A stretch of DNA of 64,000 nucleotides from Paenibacillus sp. G2S3 (GTDB lineage Bacteria; Bacillota; Bacilli; Paenibacillales; Paenibacillaceae), in the NCBI RefSeq assembly GCF_030123105.1, contig NZ_CP126095.1, forward strand, positions 3,720,001 through 3,784,000. Direction: 5' to 3'. The notes beneath the pieces are model-generated. The model did no database searches, was not told the origin of the DNA, and saw only the letters and a list, made by a program, of their open reading frames with translations. A program made the translations under genes and the position numbers. Shown here in pieces: positions 46,717-54,340 of this stretch (its first letter is position 1; every line of letters begins with the position of its first letter).

Positions 46717-46730
46717 AGAACATATGTTCT
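46717..46730 (+). promoter_or_regulatory. LexA box upstream of the L,D-transpeptidase gene
   Basis: AGAACATATGTTCT is fully palindromic and matches GAAC-N4-GTTC, including the inner RNRY pattern of the Bacillus consensus. It lies about 81 nt upstream of the gene at 46811 and may overlap a weak -35 element. Confidence 0.65.
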
Positions 46731-46810
46731 CATTGATTAAAATGGCCATTTTTAATGAATAACCGTTTAGGCGTCCTGCTCATATCCTATTTAGAAAGGA
46801 GTGTTGCGCA

Positions 46811-47149
46811 ATGCCAAATTACCGAATTATAGTGGATCTGACGCAGCGTATGCTTTATCTTCTTGATAATGATACTGTGATCAGGGGATTCCCCGTCGGA
46901 ATCGGTAAAATGTTAACTCAATCACCATTAGGTGATTTCACAATCATTAACAAACAACCCGATCCAGGTGGTCCATTTGGAGTCTTTTGGATGGGTCTAT
47001 CTAAGCCTCACTATGGGATACATGGAAATAATGATCCCGCATCCATAGGGCACGAGGTTTCCCACGGTTGTATTCGTATGTACAATGAGGATGTATTAGC
47101 ACTAGCTGCGATTGTTCCGATTGGAACACAAGTAACGATCAGGAATTAA
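46811..47149 (+). CDS. Minimal L,D-transpeptidase (YkuD domain only)
   Basis: 112 residues, a bare YkuD catalytic domain: [16 protein letters not shown] at the start, the conserved HG in HYGIHGNND and the active-site motif SHGCIRMYN with the nucleophile Cys. There is no signal peptide, LysM or membrane anchor, so export must be non-classical or the domain acts in the spore or mother cell. It would make or break 3-3 crosslinks in peptidoglycan. AAGGAG is 9 nt upstream. A LexA box and an intervening terminator suggest its own regulated transcript. Confidence 0.9.
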   Translation: MPNYRIIVDLTQRMLYLLDNDTVIRGFPVGIGKMLTQSPLGDFTIINKQPDPGGPFGVFWMGLSKPHYGIHGNNDPASIGHEVSHGCIRMYNEDVLALAAIVPIGTQVTIRN

Positions 47150-47162
47150 ATCTATCCATAGA

Positions 47163-47203
47163 TAAACACGCCTCACTCCTAGTTCCATGGATGGGGTGTG
47201 TTT
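47163..47203 (+). terminator. Terminator of the L,D-transpeptidase gene
   Basis: AAACACGCC and GGTGTGTTT pair (one G-U), with further pairing inside, followed by TTTG. Confidence 0.65.
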
Positions 47204-47296
47204 GTATTTAAGTATTTTTGATGACGAACTAGGAATTATGCGGTTATATGTCGAATATTGTTAACAGGATTTCAAATTGAAAGGAAGTGTTTAGTT

Positions 47297-47677
47297 TTGA
47301 ACAACTCAAAAATTAGAACTCTCGTCGATTTCAAAGTCGATGCACTTGTTAAACTCTCTGGCTTATTATTAAATAACGATCAGGCTAGTGGAAAAAAAGT
47401 AAATCTGCTCACCTCATTCGGCAGCATTCAAGGGACGATCTCCCCTTCCGCCTCCAATAAAGAGGATGTATTTGACTTAAAATCTCTGATGGATGATGTC
47501 ATTGTAGATGAATACATATCTTATTTAGGTGCAGAACATCCCGATAAAAATTTCAGCTATAACTTTGTAGTCCTAAACGAGGTTACTGTAAGAGTCTACG
47601 CTAATTATGAATCTCCGATCGAATACAAACAGCTAATTGTTTATACCGATCAAATCACAGCCTTCAATTTCTTATAA
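47297..47677 (+). CDS. Uncharacterised protein, 126 residues
   Basis: Not recognised. It starts at a TTG with AAGGAAG 9 nt upstream; the earlier in-frame ATG lacks a site. The sequence is soluble, mixed alpha/beta, with KIRTLVDFKVDALVKLSGLLLN at the start and VRVYANYESPIEYKQLIVY near the end. It has no signal peptide or cysteines of note. A strong terminator follows. The base composition is like its neighbours. Confidence 0.65.
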   Translation: MNNSKIRTLVDFKVDALVKLSGLLLNNDQASGKKVNLLTSFGSIQGTISPSASNKEDVFDLKSLMDDVIVDEYISYLGAEHPDKNFSYNFVVLNEVTVRVYANYESPIEYKQLIVYTDQITAFNFL

Positions 47678-47695
47678 TTTCGACGTAATTATATT

Positions 47696-47771
47696 AAAAA
47701 GCACTCAGGCATCTGCCCCAATTTTGCACTCAGATTGCAGAATCGGCAGATCTCTGGGTGTTTTCTTTTTT
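47696..47771 (+). terminator. Long terminator hairpin
   Basis: AAAAGCACTCAG pairs with CTGGGTGTTTT, and ATCTGCC with GGCAGAT inside; the arm ends in a T-rich tract. Confidence 0.75.
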
Positions 47772-47898
47772 CTAAAAAGAAGCCGTTCCTAAATTTCCAC
47801 GATTTTCGCTTTTAACAGATACTAGTAGAGAGAATTCAGGCATATCTTTCAATAAGCAATAAATCTTGCTCTACTGAGATAACAGGAGGTGTGATTAC

Positions 47899-48477
47899 AT
47901 GCTGATTTTCTTGATGTACATGTTTGCTATTATAGGAGTAGCCTTAATTCTAAGCGCCGTTATTCTAGAATTAAAAAAGCTATCTGCTTCTTCAGAACTT
48001 TCTAGGCTGTTAAACGCAATCTCATCTTTTAACATCATATTTACCAAAACATTTATCCCCCCCAATCAGTCTCACTTAATCGCGCTCAACGAATCTTATA
48101 AGAAAATAGCCATAGGTAGCAGTGATCCGAAGACAAGCAAAAAAGCTATAGCAAAGCTATACTCCTTCGATAATGTAATGGGATCAGAGATTGTTGTTAA
48201 CGCACTTACCCTTTCAAAAGTATCTAAAAGACAACAAAACAGTAAAACAACTGCTTCAAGTGCGAATATTAATGTGCTTAATAACGCTGACGAAGAGGCA
48301 GGAGTTATCGAGGAACTTACACTTAAAATATATATAAACAGCAATGGGACTTCTGTGTATAGCATCTCCTTCTTGCCAGGTTTATTACCTATTCAACAAT
48401 CCGATAATCAGTATAAAGAAGCCTTCTCCCAAGTACAACAATTGCATGCATTCTTCAGGTCGATCGTATCCGAATAG
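47899..48477 (+). CDS. Uncharacterised protein with one N-terminal membrane segment
   Basis: 192 residues, family not recognised. The N-terminus MLIFLMYMFAIIGVALILSAVIL is a signal-anchor. The remainder is polar and alternates helices and strands (ANINVLNNADEE, VYSISFLPGLLPIQ). AGGAGG lies upstream of the ATG. It shares a similar length of final beta-strand region with the preceding unknown gene (SYNFVVLNEVTVRVY against VIEELTLKIYI), but I cannot show homology. Confidence 0.65.
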   Translation: MLIFLMYMFAIIGVALILSAVILELKKLSASSELSRLLNAISSFNIIFTKTFIPPNQSHLIALNESYKKIAIGSSDPKTSKKAIAKLYSFDNVMGSEIVVNALTLSKVSKRQQNSKTTASSANINVLNNADEEAGVIEELTLKIYINSNGTSVYSISFLPGLLPIQQSDNQYKEAFSQVQQLHAFFRSIVSE

Positions 48478-48551
48478 ACGTCCCCTCCCACCTCTTATTA
48501 CTTCTCTTTACTTTTCCCAATTAGAAATTTTGAAAACCTTAAGGAATGACA

Positions 48552-48582
48552 AAAAAACGGTCCTTTTGAGAGGGCCGTTTTC
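48552..48582. terminator. Terminator between unknown gene and MBL gene
   Basis: AAAACGGTCC and GGGCCGTTTT form a stem with A and T tracts on both sides, fit to end both convergent transcripts. Confidence 0.75.
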
Positions 48583-48601
48583 GCTGCATCCAACATTCAT
48601 T

Positions 48602-49384
48602 TTAAAATTGCACACTAAATCCGTTAAATTGATGAATGCCCGTACCATGAGCGACTAGATCACGTTCACGTAATTCACGAACTGCCTTCATAACCTCTTG
48701 CAAAATAGCTGGATCTAGACCCAACGTATTATGAGAGCCGAATACTTGAGATACATTTGAAATTTGCGCAATCTTTTCTAAAGAAGCCACTAAATCTGCC
48801 GGACTAGTAGAGGGATAAAAAGCATAAATTGGCGTAACATCATACAACAAATCCCCTGTAAACAGATACCCGTTGGCATGATCAAAGATGCTAATATGAC
48901 CTGGTGAATGACCCGGTGTGTGGTAAATTTCTAATCTACGCCCGCCTAAATCAAGCACATCTCCCTCTTGCAATAGAGCTGTTGGTCTCCCTTGATAAGG
49001 TGTATACGTATTAGGATCAAACGTCTCAGGAACAGGAAGAGTAATATCTCGGCTCATATCTTTTCTGATCTGGGCAAGTGACAAACCTCGTATTCCATTA
49101 ATCAGCCAATCCTCATCCTCTTTATGAACATAGATCGTCTCAAATTGTCCATGACTGCCTATATGGTCTGCATGCACATGCGTAGTGATGACAGCGATAG
49201 GTAAATCCGTTAACTGATCCGTTATTCTTTTTATATTATCGATGCCTAATCCCGTATCAATCAACACCGCTTGTTCTTTCCCTAACAACAAAAAAGAGTG
49301 CACCTTTTCCCAATGTCCATATTCACTGATTGCATAAGTAATTGGATCAATTTTCGTGACTGTGAACCATCGATCTTGAATCAA
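48602..49384 (-). CDS. Metallo-beta-lactamase-fold hydrolase
   Basis: About 260 residues from a TTG at 49384 that overlaps the cupin stop as TTGA, with GGAGG 7 nt upstream. The zinc motif is TTHVHADHIGSHGQF, further ligands are in TPGHSPGHIS and FTGDLLYD, and GSHN near the end. This is the glyoxalase II-like MBL group with unknown substrate. Translational coupling to the cupin gene suggests a shared pathway. Confidence 0.87.
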   Translation of the reverse strand: MIQDRWFTVTKIDPITYAISEYGHWEKVHSFLLLGKEQAVLIDTGLGIDNIKRITDQLTDLPIAVITTHVHADHIGSHGQFETIYVHKEDEDWLINGIRGLSLAQIRKDMSRDITLPVPETFDPNTYTPYQGRPTALLQEGDVLDLGGRRLEIYHTPGHSPGHISIFDHANGYLFTGDLLYDVTPIYAFYPSTSPADLVASLEKIAQISNVSQVFGSHNTLGLDPAILQEVMKAVRELRERDLVAHGTGIHQFNGFSVQF

Positions 49385-49881
49385 GTGTGATCCTCCATTC
49401 CATTCCATTTCTCCCTTACCTGCTCTTCTCCTTTATAATAATCCGCTTGCTGATCCGCCTGATAGATTTCTTGATAAGGGAGAATGTTGATTTTGCCTGA
49501 GTCTGGATATTCACAAACATCTATACCCTGATTCGTTCGGAGATCAAGATACCGGCATGGTACTTCCGTATGATTATAAAGTTGATGAGCACCTTCGAGC
49601 CCCATTTCAAAAAATAACACATCCCCCTCAGAAACCTCGGTAAAACCTTCGGGAGTTCTTAACATCGCTTTTCCCGTCAAAATTACAAATATCTCTTCAG
49701 CGCTTCTATGAAAATGATAAGGAAAAGAATATTTATCTGGATCTAGTGATCTTATGTCGAAGACTAGATGTTTGGAATTAGCGATCTCAGCTAATCTCTC
49801 ACTCGTATGCCAAGCAAACTCAGGGATCGGAGATAACTTCTGTTTAAATGAAACTGTATTCTCATTAAAAATCTTCGCCAA
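49381..49881 (-). CDS. Cupin-domain protein
   Basis: 166 residues with a conserved cupin barrel: motif 1 YHFHRSAEEIFVILTGKAMLR in outline (HFH, E, G) and motif 2 GDVLFFEMGLEGAHQLYN (final metal His). It could be an isomerase, a dioxygenase or a binding protein; the sequence does not discriminate. It overlaps the MBL-fold gene downstream. Confidence 0.82.
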   Translation of the reverse strand: MAKIFNENTVSFKQKLSPIPEFAWHTSERLAEIANSKHLVFDIRSLDPDKYSFPYHFHRSAEEIFVILTGKAMLRTPEGFTEVSEGDVLFFEMGLEGAHQLYNHTEVPCRYLDLRTNQGIDVCEYPDSGKINILPYQEIYQADQQADYYKGEEQVREKWNGMEDHT

Positions 49882-49950
49882 ATATAACCCCCCTCATCGT
49901 TTATGCTGTTCTTTCAATATAATTCGTTTGGTACTTTATGTAAATAAAAA

Positions 49951-50154
49951 TCACAATAAATAAATGATCCCAGCAACCACTAATGAAAAAACGCCTCCTA
50001 AAGCAGACCAATTCGCTACTTTGTTTTTAATCTTACGGTCTTCTTTGGATTCCGAATAAAAATTCCCTCTTTGCTGAGTACCTGTCGTAAATCCGCCCAC
50101 ACATATACCAGAAATCACGAAAAAAGCTAATCCTATATATATGAAAATGTGCAT
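49951..50154 (-). CDS. Small two-helix membrane protein (DUF5316-like)
   Basis: About 67 residues from the ATG at 50154, which has GGGAGG 9 nt upstream. Two membrane segments, HIFIYIGLAFFVISGICVGG and WSALGGVFSLVVAGIIYLL, flank a charged loop (SESKEDRKIKNKV). It resembles DUF5316-type proteins of Bacillales; that match is from memory of the pattern. Function unknown. Confidence 0.6.
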   Translation of the reverse strand: MHIFIYIGLAFFVISGICVGGFTTGTQQRGNFYSESKEDRKIKNKVANWSALGGVFSLVVAGIIYLL

Positions 50155-50319
50155 ATTATTACGCCTCCCAGGAAAGTATTCGATATATATTAGATATTTT
50201 AACATTATTCTCCTTATCTAATTGGAAAAATTTAAATAATGGATTTTTAGGATTATTGCACTTCTATGATCTCCTTAGTTTATGACCCAAACAGCAAAGA
50301 GTCCTCTTCTGCGAATTTT

Positions 50320-50495
50320 GGACCCAGATGACGCTATTTGCCAAATAATCACCTACTGCGCAGGGTTTCGGACTCCAGTGACGTTATTGCTTCTTAAGAG
50401 CATAACATAGGGTACTTTTCAGTCCAATAACTGCATTGGGGTCCGATAGCAAACCAAATATAGGGGGAAAGCTGCGTATAATGTCCACTGAGTCC
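50320..50495. repeat. About 50-nt repeat, two copies in each orientation
   Basis: GGACCCAGATGACGCTATT (50320-50338) and GGACTCCAGTGACGTTATT (50370-50388) are spaced exactly 50 nt. The reverse complement form occurs as AATAACTGCATTGGGGTCC (50426-50444) and AATGTCCACTGAGTCC (50480-50495), with ends 51 nt apart. The 50206-50882 stretch has no supported gene otherwise. Confidence 0.65.
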
Positions 50496-50580
50496 GATAG
50501 CGGCTTCGTATGCGAACCTATAGCCTATTCAGACGACTAATCTAACGAAGTTTTCCGTTTAGCTCATGTAAATCTTCAAA

Positions 50581-50619
50581 AAGAAGAAGCGCCCCAACAG
50601 CCATTGCTCACGAGGCGCT
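50581..50619 (-). terminator. Terminator-like hairpin left of the prophage remnant
   Basis: AGCGCC and GGCGCT form the stem; the minus strand continues TTCTTCTTTTT. It would end transcription coming from the phage sigma-like gene. Confidence 0.55.
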
Positions 50620-50882
50620 CCCTTCATTAGAATCTCAGTATTTAAACCGCAATGTTACCTTCCCAGCCCTCAATCCCGAATCCCGCTCACATAACTCTCA
50701 CAATCCATCACACACTGGCAAACTTCATTCGCTTAACTTGAATCATATTTGCGACGTATCTTTCAAACCACCACTATTACAGACATTCACAACAATTTCC
50801 ATATGTTAATTGTGGTGTGTGACCCATCTTCACCCGATGTTTGCGTTCCATACTTGCCACTCATAAGAGACCTGGCCAGTTT

Positions 50883-51404
50883 TTATACACTAATATTCAA
50901 AAAGTCTACGGTATCGCTAATCTTACGCTGCGCTCGTTGAATATATTCGCTAACGCTTCCGTAGGTAATGCCGAGCATTTTGGCTAATTCTGAATGTGAG
51001 ATGCACTGACCATGTGCCAGAGTATAGCATTCTCGTTCTCGTTCGCTTAATTGATTAAGTGCATATTCTAATTGGAACCGTTGTTCATCTGAAAGATTGG
51101 CTGGGCTTCCCGCCTTTTAATCACAAGCGAAAGCCTTCATTCGTATTGGATCCAGTAGTATTTCCCGTTCATAGCCAGCTCGCCGTTCAATTCCACGCTT
51201 TTTCCCTGGTCTCCGTCCTGAATTCAGCCACTCAATGACAAACTCACAGTCAGATTCCATTCCAGAAGTCACCTTTTTATCATCAGCATCAGCCTTCCTA
51301 TATGCTCGCTCCGCGCCTTTGAGGGAGAATTGATAGTTAAGAGCAGTTGCAGGACCTAAGTCAGTTACCTTCAATACAGGATCCTTACTATTTGCGATGT
51401 TCAT
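50883..51404 (-). pseudogene. Phage sigma-like regulator (ArpU/Xpf type) with in-frame stop
   Basis: Read through a TAA at 51117-51119, the frame encodes about 173 residues. The N-terminal part has FVIEWLNSGRRPGKKRGIERR, typical of Firmicute phage late regulators. The C-terminal part is a sigma region 4 HTH: LNQLSERERECYTLAHGQC, SHSELAKMLGITYGSVSEYI, QRAQRKISDTV. The frame is unchanged across the stop, so a single nonsense mutation explains it. The ATG at 51404 has AAGGGG upstream. Confidence 0.8.
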
Positions 51405-51455
51405 CCTCAATCCCCTTTGTGGTATTATTTTGGTAGAGGATAGAAGCTGCTATTA

Positions 51456-51478
51456 CCCTGACGCATCAGGGCTTTTTT
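51456..51478 (+). terminator. Short terminator
   Basis: CCCTGA and TCAGGG with loop CGCA, followed by C and six T. No plus-strand gene was found just upstream. Confidence 0.6.
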
Positions 51479-51563
51479 CTGTATAAATACCTTCCACCAT
51501 CATAGAGAACATCTTCATGTTTGTGCTGATTGGATACATGTTATATGCATCCTTAAATCTCAC

Positions 51564-51848
51564 CTAGCTCGATCCCCACTTCAGCACTTTTACAGGTTTT
51601 CCTGTGCTTGCAGTAAAAATAAATTGTCTATGCCCGTCCGACAATGCTTTTTGAGTGTCCTTGTATCTCATTCTATTGACCCCTTTATCATAAAATGGCC
51701 GCTCGTCAGCCTTACCAATAGGTTTGGGATATTTCAAATCTAGGTTTGCTCTCTCTTCCTCTGTGAGTTGTGAGCTTTTAATCTTTCCTTGCCCACCACC
51801 TGTAGATTCAATCTCCTTGCTTTTGATTCCTGAGTACCAATCGCTCAT
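51564..51848 (-). CDS. Uncharacterised 94-residue protein in prophage remnant
   Basis: Not recognised. GGAGGT lies 8 nt upstream of the ATG, and the frame is intact. The product is charged and soluble (SQLTEEERANLDLKYPKPIG, KALSDGHRQFIFTASTGKP). It sits between the sigma-like pseudogene and other phage remnants in the same direction, so a phage origin is likely. Confidence 0.6.
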   Translation of the reverse strand: MSDWYSGIKSKEIESTGGGQGKIKSSQLTEEERANLDLKYPKPIGKADERPFYDKGVNRMRYKDTQKALSDGHRQFIFTASTGKPVKVLKWGSS

Positions 51849-51947
51849 TAGGTATGACCTCCAGTTATAAAATCAATTGATGGTAAGTATTTATTAATTT
51901 ATAATCAAGTTGGATGATGAGGGCTGTGCCCAATCTTTCTTTCTTGG

Positions 51948-51983
51948 CCTCTCCCCTACACTAAAAATTGGGAGAGGTTTTTT
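51948..51983 (+). terminator. Rho-independent terminator
   Basis: CCTCTCCC and GGGAGAGG pair perfectly and are followed by six T. It lies just upstream of a 35-residue ORF on the same strand. Confidence 0.7.
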
Positions 51984-52006
51984 AAACGAATTAAGAGGTG
52001 AATTTT

Positions 52007-52114
52007 ATGAACGGTAAAAAAGTTATCATTATTCTTTTATCCATCTCTTTACTGGGTGTGATTGCTTACTTCGGAATAGCTTATGGATTACTATGGTATA
52101 TCTTTAATGGTTAA
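52007..52114 (+). CDS. 35-residue membrane peptide
   Basis: A short frame starting at an ATG with GAGGTG 7 nt upstream. The product MNGKKVIIILLSISLLGVIA and onward is basic at the start and then one membrane helix to the end (GLLWYIFNG). It sits right after a terminator in the prophage remnant. It could be a holin-like or toxin-like peptide; nothing further supports either. Confidence 0.5.
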   Translation: MNGKKVIIILLSISLLGVIAYFGIAYGLLWYIFNG

Positions 52115-52120
52115 GAACTA

Positions 52121-52190
52121 AGAGTACCGGCTCCTGTTTCACTGCGATTTTTCGTTCTGACTCGATGGCCTGACGGCCTATGAATTACAT
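52121..52190. repeat. Dispersed repeat, copy 1
   Basis: GTACCGGCTCC, then about 35 nt later CGATGGCCTGACGGCC and TATGAATTA. A second copy at 54275-54340 has GGTACGGCCCC and GACGATGGCCTAACGGCC with TATAATTA at nearly the same spacing. Confidence 0.5.
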
Positions 52191-52581
52191 TCTCTTTAAT
52201 AGCGCCATGTCGTAACCAGATTCTATGAACTGCTCAGTCAGCTTTCGATTGATGTCATTTCCTAAACGGTCATAGATTTCATACATTTCATCCTTGTTGA
52301 AGGTTGTGCCCAGCACCTCGTTAAAGCTTTCCAGAACCTTTGGTGCCCAGTATTTATTCAATCCTTTAGAGATCAGTCTCGTTACCCACGCGAACATCTT
52401 ACATTTGAAGTCCAACTCTGTATTGACTCCCTCCAGCCGGAAGTACACATTATTTCTTGGTTCAAGGATAATTTCGTTGCTGTTATTTATGAAGGACTTC
52501 GGGAATGCTTGAAGAGATTGATTTATTTATGATGTTGCTTAAGCCTGCCTTATCGGATAATTGATAGCTTGCTGTGCTCAT
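52185..52581 (-). pseudogene. Uncharacterised phage gene broken by a frameshift
   Basis: The ATG at 52581 (GGGGGAGAAGAGG upstream) opens MSTASYQLSDKAGLSNIINK and stops early in frame. The downstream frame, offset by one base, reads LQAFPKSFINNSNEIILEP and continues into the 87-codon stretch ending LIESGYDMALLKRM-like (ESGYDMALLKRM). The two join near 52510. A one-base insertion (or a two-base deletion) explains it. Family not recognised. Confidence 0.65.
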
Positions 52582-52596
52582 ATCCTCTTCTCCCCC

Positions 52597-52961
52597 TTAT
52601 ACCTCTATTAGTTCTGGATTCTCGAAGATGTTGCCGATGATTTCGGTGTGTAACAGCTTTCCATCTGACTCCAAATGGTGGTATTTACTCGGATTTTTGG
52701 TGAACACCATGTACGCGCAATGCTCTTGAACCCATTCTATTTCTCCTATACCAGTCGGATCACGTGGGATGTCTCCTGCGTAAATCTCCCGATCGTACTT
52801 ATCCTTTAATCCGATGTATTGACCTACTGTTTCAGGATCAACCTTCCACTTATACCAACTCTCATGGTCGATGATGTGAGTGTCACCCTCGCTGCTCATT
52901 ACCAAACTGCCGTACATCCACTCGCCATTTTTACGTTTCCCTCGGACTTAATCTCTCTCAT
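52597..52961 (-). pseudogene. yopX: YopX-family phage protein, one-base frameshift near the start
   Basis: The body reads NGEWMYGSLVMSSEGD, then VDPETVGQYIGLKDKYDREI and YAGDIP, matching the YopX family pattern (..GQYTGLKDKNGKEIYEGD..). Upstream the frame with ATG at 52961 starts MREIK, and the other frame continues RGKRKNGEW; together they give the usual MREIKFRGKR start if one T is restored near 52947. The gene is otherwise intact. Confidence 0.8.
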
Positions 52962-53040
52962 GAGTAGTCTCCTTTGATCGGGGTCTCAGCCCCCTTATAA
53001 GTTCAGTACAGCCAAACTATCTCTTATATCCTCCTTTTGG

Positions 53041-53089
53041 GAGAGGAGGGCTATTAACCCTCTCTGTCCATGTATCTTCGTAATGTGCA
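53041..53089. repeat. Hairpin plus 21-nt repeat, copy 1
   Basis: A hairpin (GAGAGGAGGG with CCCTCTC) followed by CATGTATCTTCGTAATGTGCA (one base variant positions noted) at 53069-53089. Copy 2 lies at 53416-53475; the two flank the DUF3951-like gene. Confidence 0.6.
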
Positions 53090-53155
53090 TTAAATCTCGG
53101 TAAACTTGTAAATATTAACATTAAATTATAAAATCAAACAAAGGTGGTGTTAACA

Positions 53156-53404
53156 ATGAACTTAGTACAATTCATGTTGGTTGGAGTAGGAGCCATTTTC
53201 TATCTCTCATTAGGAATCATCATTGTCAAGATATTACTTACAAGAAAATTACCAAGTAATAATTACACTCCATTTGACTACATCACGGCCTATTCTCATG
53301 TTGAGTTTCACGATGAGAAAAAAGAGGTAGAAGAAAATGCGGACCATGGTGATGATAAGGACAAAAACATCATTTCGTTATCAAAACGAACTTCTCTTCC
53401 CTAA
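53156..53404 (+). CDS. Small membrane protein (DUF3951-like)
   Basis: About 82 residues from the ATG at 53156 with AAAGGTGGTG upstream. One membrane helix (FMLVGVGAIFYLSLGIIIVKIL) is followed by YTPFDYITAYSHVEFHDEKK, a pattern I associate with DUF3951, then an acidic tail. It is flanked by a repeated hairpin/21-nt element and its frame is intact inside a decayed prophage. Function unknown. Confidence 0.65.
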   Translation: MNLVQFMLVGVGAIFYLSLGIIIVKILLTRKLPSNNYTPFDYITAYSHVEFHDEKKEVEENADHGDDKDKNIISLSKRTSLP

Positions 53405-53415
53405 TTCGCAATATG

Positions 53416-53475
53416 TGGGATAGGAGTGCTGTAACCTCCACTATCCCTTAATGTCATGTATCTTCGTACTGCGCA
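53416..53475. repeat. Hairpin plus 21-nt repeat, copy 2
   Basis: GGGATAG and CTATCCC form a hairpin, then CATGTATCTTCGTACTGCGC follows at 53455-53474. Compared with copy 1 the 21-nt part differs at two positions; offset between copies is 386 nt. Confidence 0.6.
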
Positions 53476-53574
53476 ACAATTACTATAACTCTCGATGAAA
53501 AAGACTTATTAAGCTAACGGACAGAATAGCGGAGTAACGAACCATATGAAGCAGGGTAATAGTGCTTTGATTGT

Positions 53575-53619
53575 CGTAATAACAATGTATTGACATTGTG
53601 ATTACGGTTGAGTTACAAT
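53575..53619 (+). promoter_or_regulatory. Promoter with 32-bp palindromic operator for the RHH gene
   Basis: TTGACA (53590-53595) and TACAAT (53614-53619), spacing 18. The arms CGTAAT-A-ACAATG (53575-53587) and CATTGT-G-ATTACG (53594-53606) are complementary except one position, around TATTGA. The -35 element lies at the centre, so a bound dimer of dimers would block transcription. Confidence 0.7.
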
Positions 53620-53651
53620 TAGCATATTCAAGCTAAGGGGGAATCAATTAA

Positions 53652-54059
53652 ATGGATACTAATTTACAAATACGAATATCAAAAGACATGAAAGAGAGTT
53701 TCCAACAGGTTGCTAAAGATAATAATAAAGATACCTCGTCACTAGTGCGTGACTGGATTTCGACCTATATAGCTGAACATCAGCGAGTTGATGAAGAAAT
53801 AGCTGCTGAACTATATATGGCAGGGTACCAATTACAAGAAGCGCTTGGCGGGAGAGAAAACGTAAGCAATGAGTTTGCAAAACAATTGCAGGAATCTTCC
53901 TTAACGAATCAAAAAGAATTCACACAGCGGATACTTACCACCTACATGGACCTTGATCTGACAATTCCTACATGTCTATCGAAAACGTATAAAGGGTTCG
54001 CTTTTTCTCAAATGTTTTTGTTTGGCTTAATTGGGGAAAAGCCGAAAGGAAGTTTTTAG
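53652..54059 (+). CDS. Ribbon-helix-helix protein
   Basis: 135 residues. The N-terminus NLQIRISKDMKESFQQVAKD and NKDTSSLVRDWISTYIAEHQ is an Arc/MetJ-type ribbon-helix-helix DNA-binding fold. The remaining 85 residues are helical without a recognised domain. GGGGGA lies about 9 nt upstream. The promoter palindrome suggests it represses its own gene. No toxin-like partner follows; terminators come next. It could be a phage or plasmid regulator or an orphan antitoxin. Confidence 0.75.
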   Translation: MDTNLQIRISKDMKESFQQVAKDNNKDTSSLVRDWISTYIAEHQRVDEEIAAELYMAGYQLQEALGGRENVSNEFAKQLQESSLTNQKEFTQRILTTYMDLDLTIPTCLSKTYKGFAFSQMFLFGLIGEKPKGSF

Positions 54060-54099
54060 AGTTTTTAGGTGAATAACCTAATTAATGGGTCAGCTTTTC

Positions 54100-54172
54100 G
54101 AACTAACGGGAAACGTTAGTTCAATAAACCAACAGTAGGACTTTTTTTAGTTTAATACCACTGTTGGTTTTT
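54100..54172 (+). terminator. Two hairpins after the RHH gene
   Basis: GAACTAACG/CGTTAGTTC is a perfect 9-bp stem (54100-54122) without a T run. AACCAACAGT with ACTGTTGGTT then ends in TTTTT (to 54172), a normal terminator. Confidence 0.7.
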
Positions 54173-54274
54173 ATATTGGAACCCTCTAAACGAGCTCTTA
54201 TGGATTTTGCTAGTGAACAGTTTGCGTCTACTGTGCCTTTGGGAGATGAGGGATACTCCTACTCCCTTAATGAT

Positions 54275-54340
54275 CTGGTACGGCCCCCGCATTGCTGGGT
54301 TTATGCTGTCGGACGATGGCCTAACGGCCGTATAATTATC
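54275..54340. repeat. Dispersed repeat, copy 2
   Basis: GGTACGGCCCC and, 37 nt later, GATGGCCTAACGGCCGTATAATTA. It matches the element at 52121-52190 in order and spacing and overlaps the end of the coding fragment at 54301. Confidence 0.5.

Noticed and set aside
50749..50940. 63-codon plus-strand frame
   Set aside because: It has no ribosome binding site and overlaps the end of the sigma-like pseudogene on the other strand, whose protein pattern is clear.
51900..52114. CRISPR-like or toxin/antitoxin locus around the 35-aa peptide
   Set aside because: There is no repeat/spacer array, and no antisense RNA promoter or partner gene could be shown; left as a small membrane peptide.
53652..54059. 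Complete toxin-antitoxin pair starting with the RHH gene
   Set aside because: Terminators follow directly and no toxin-like frame lies on either side.
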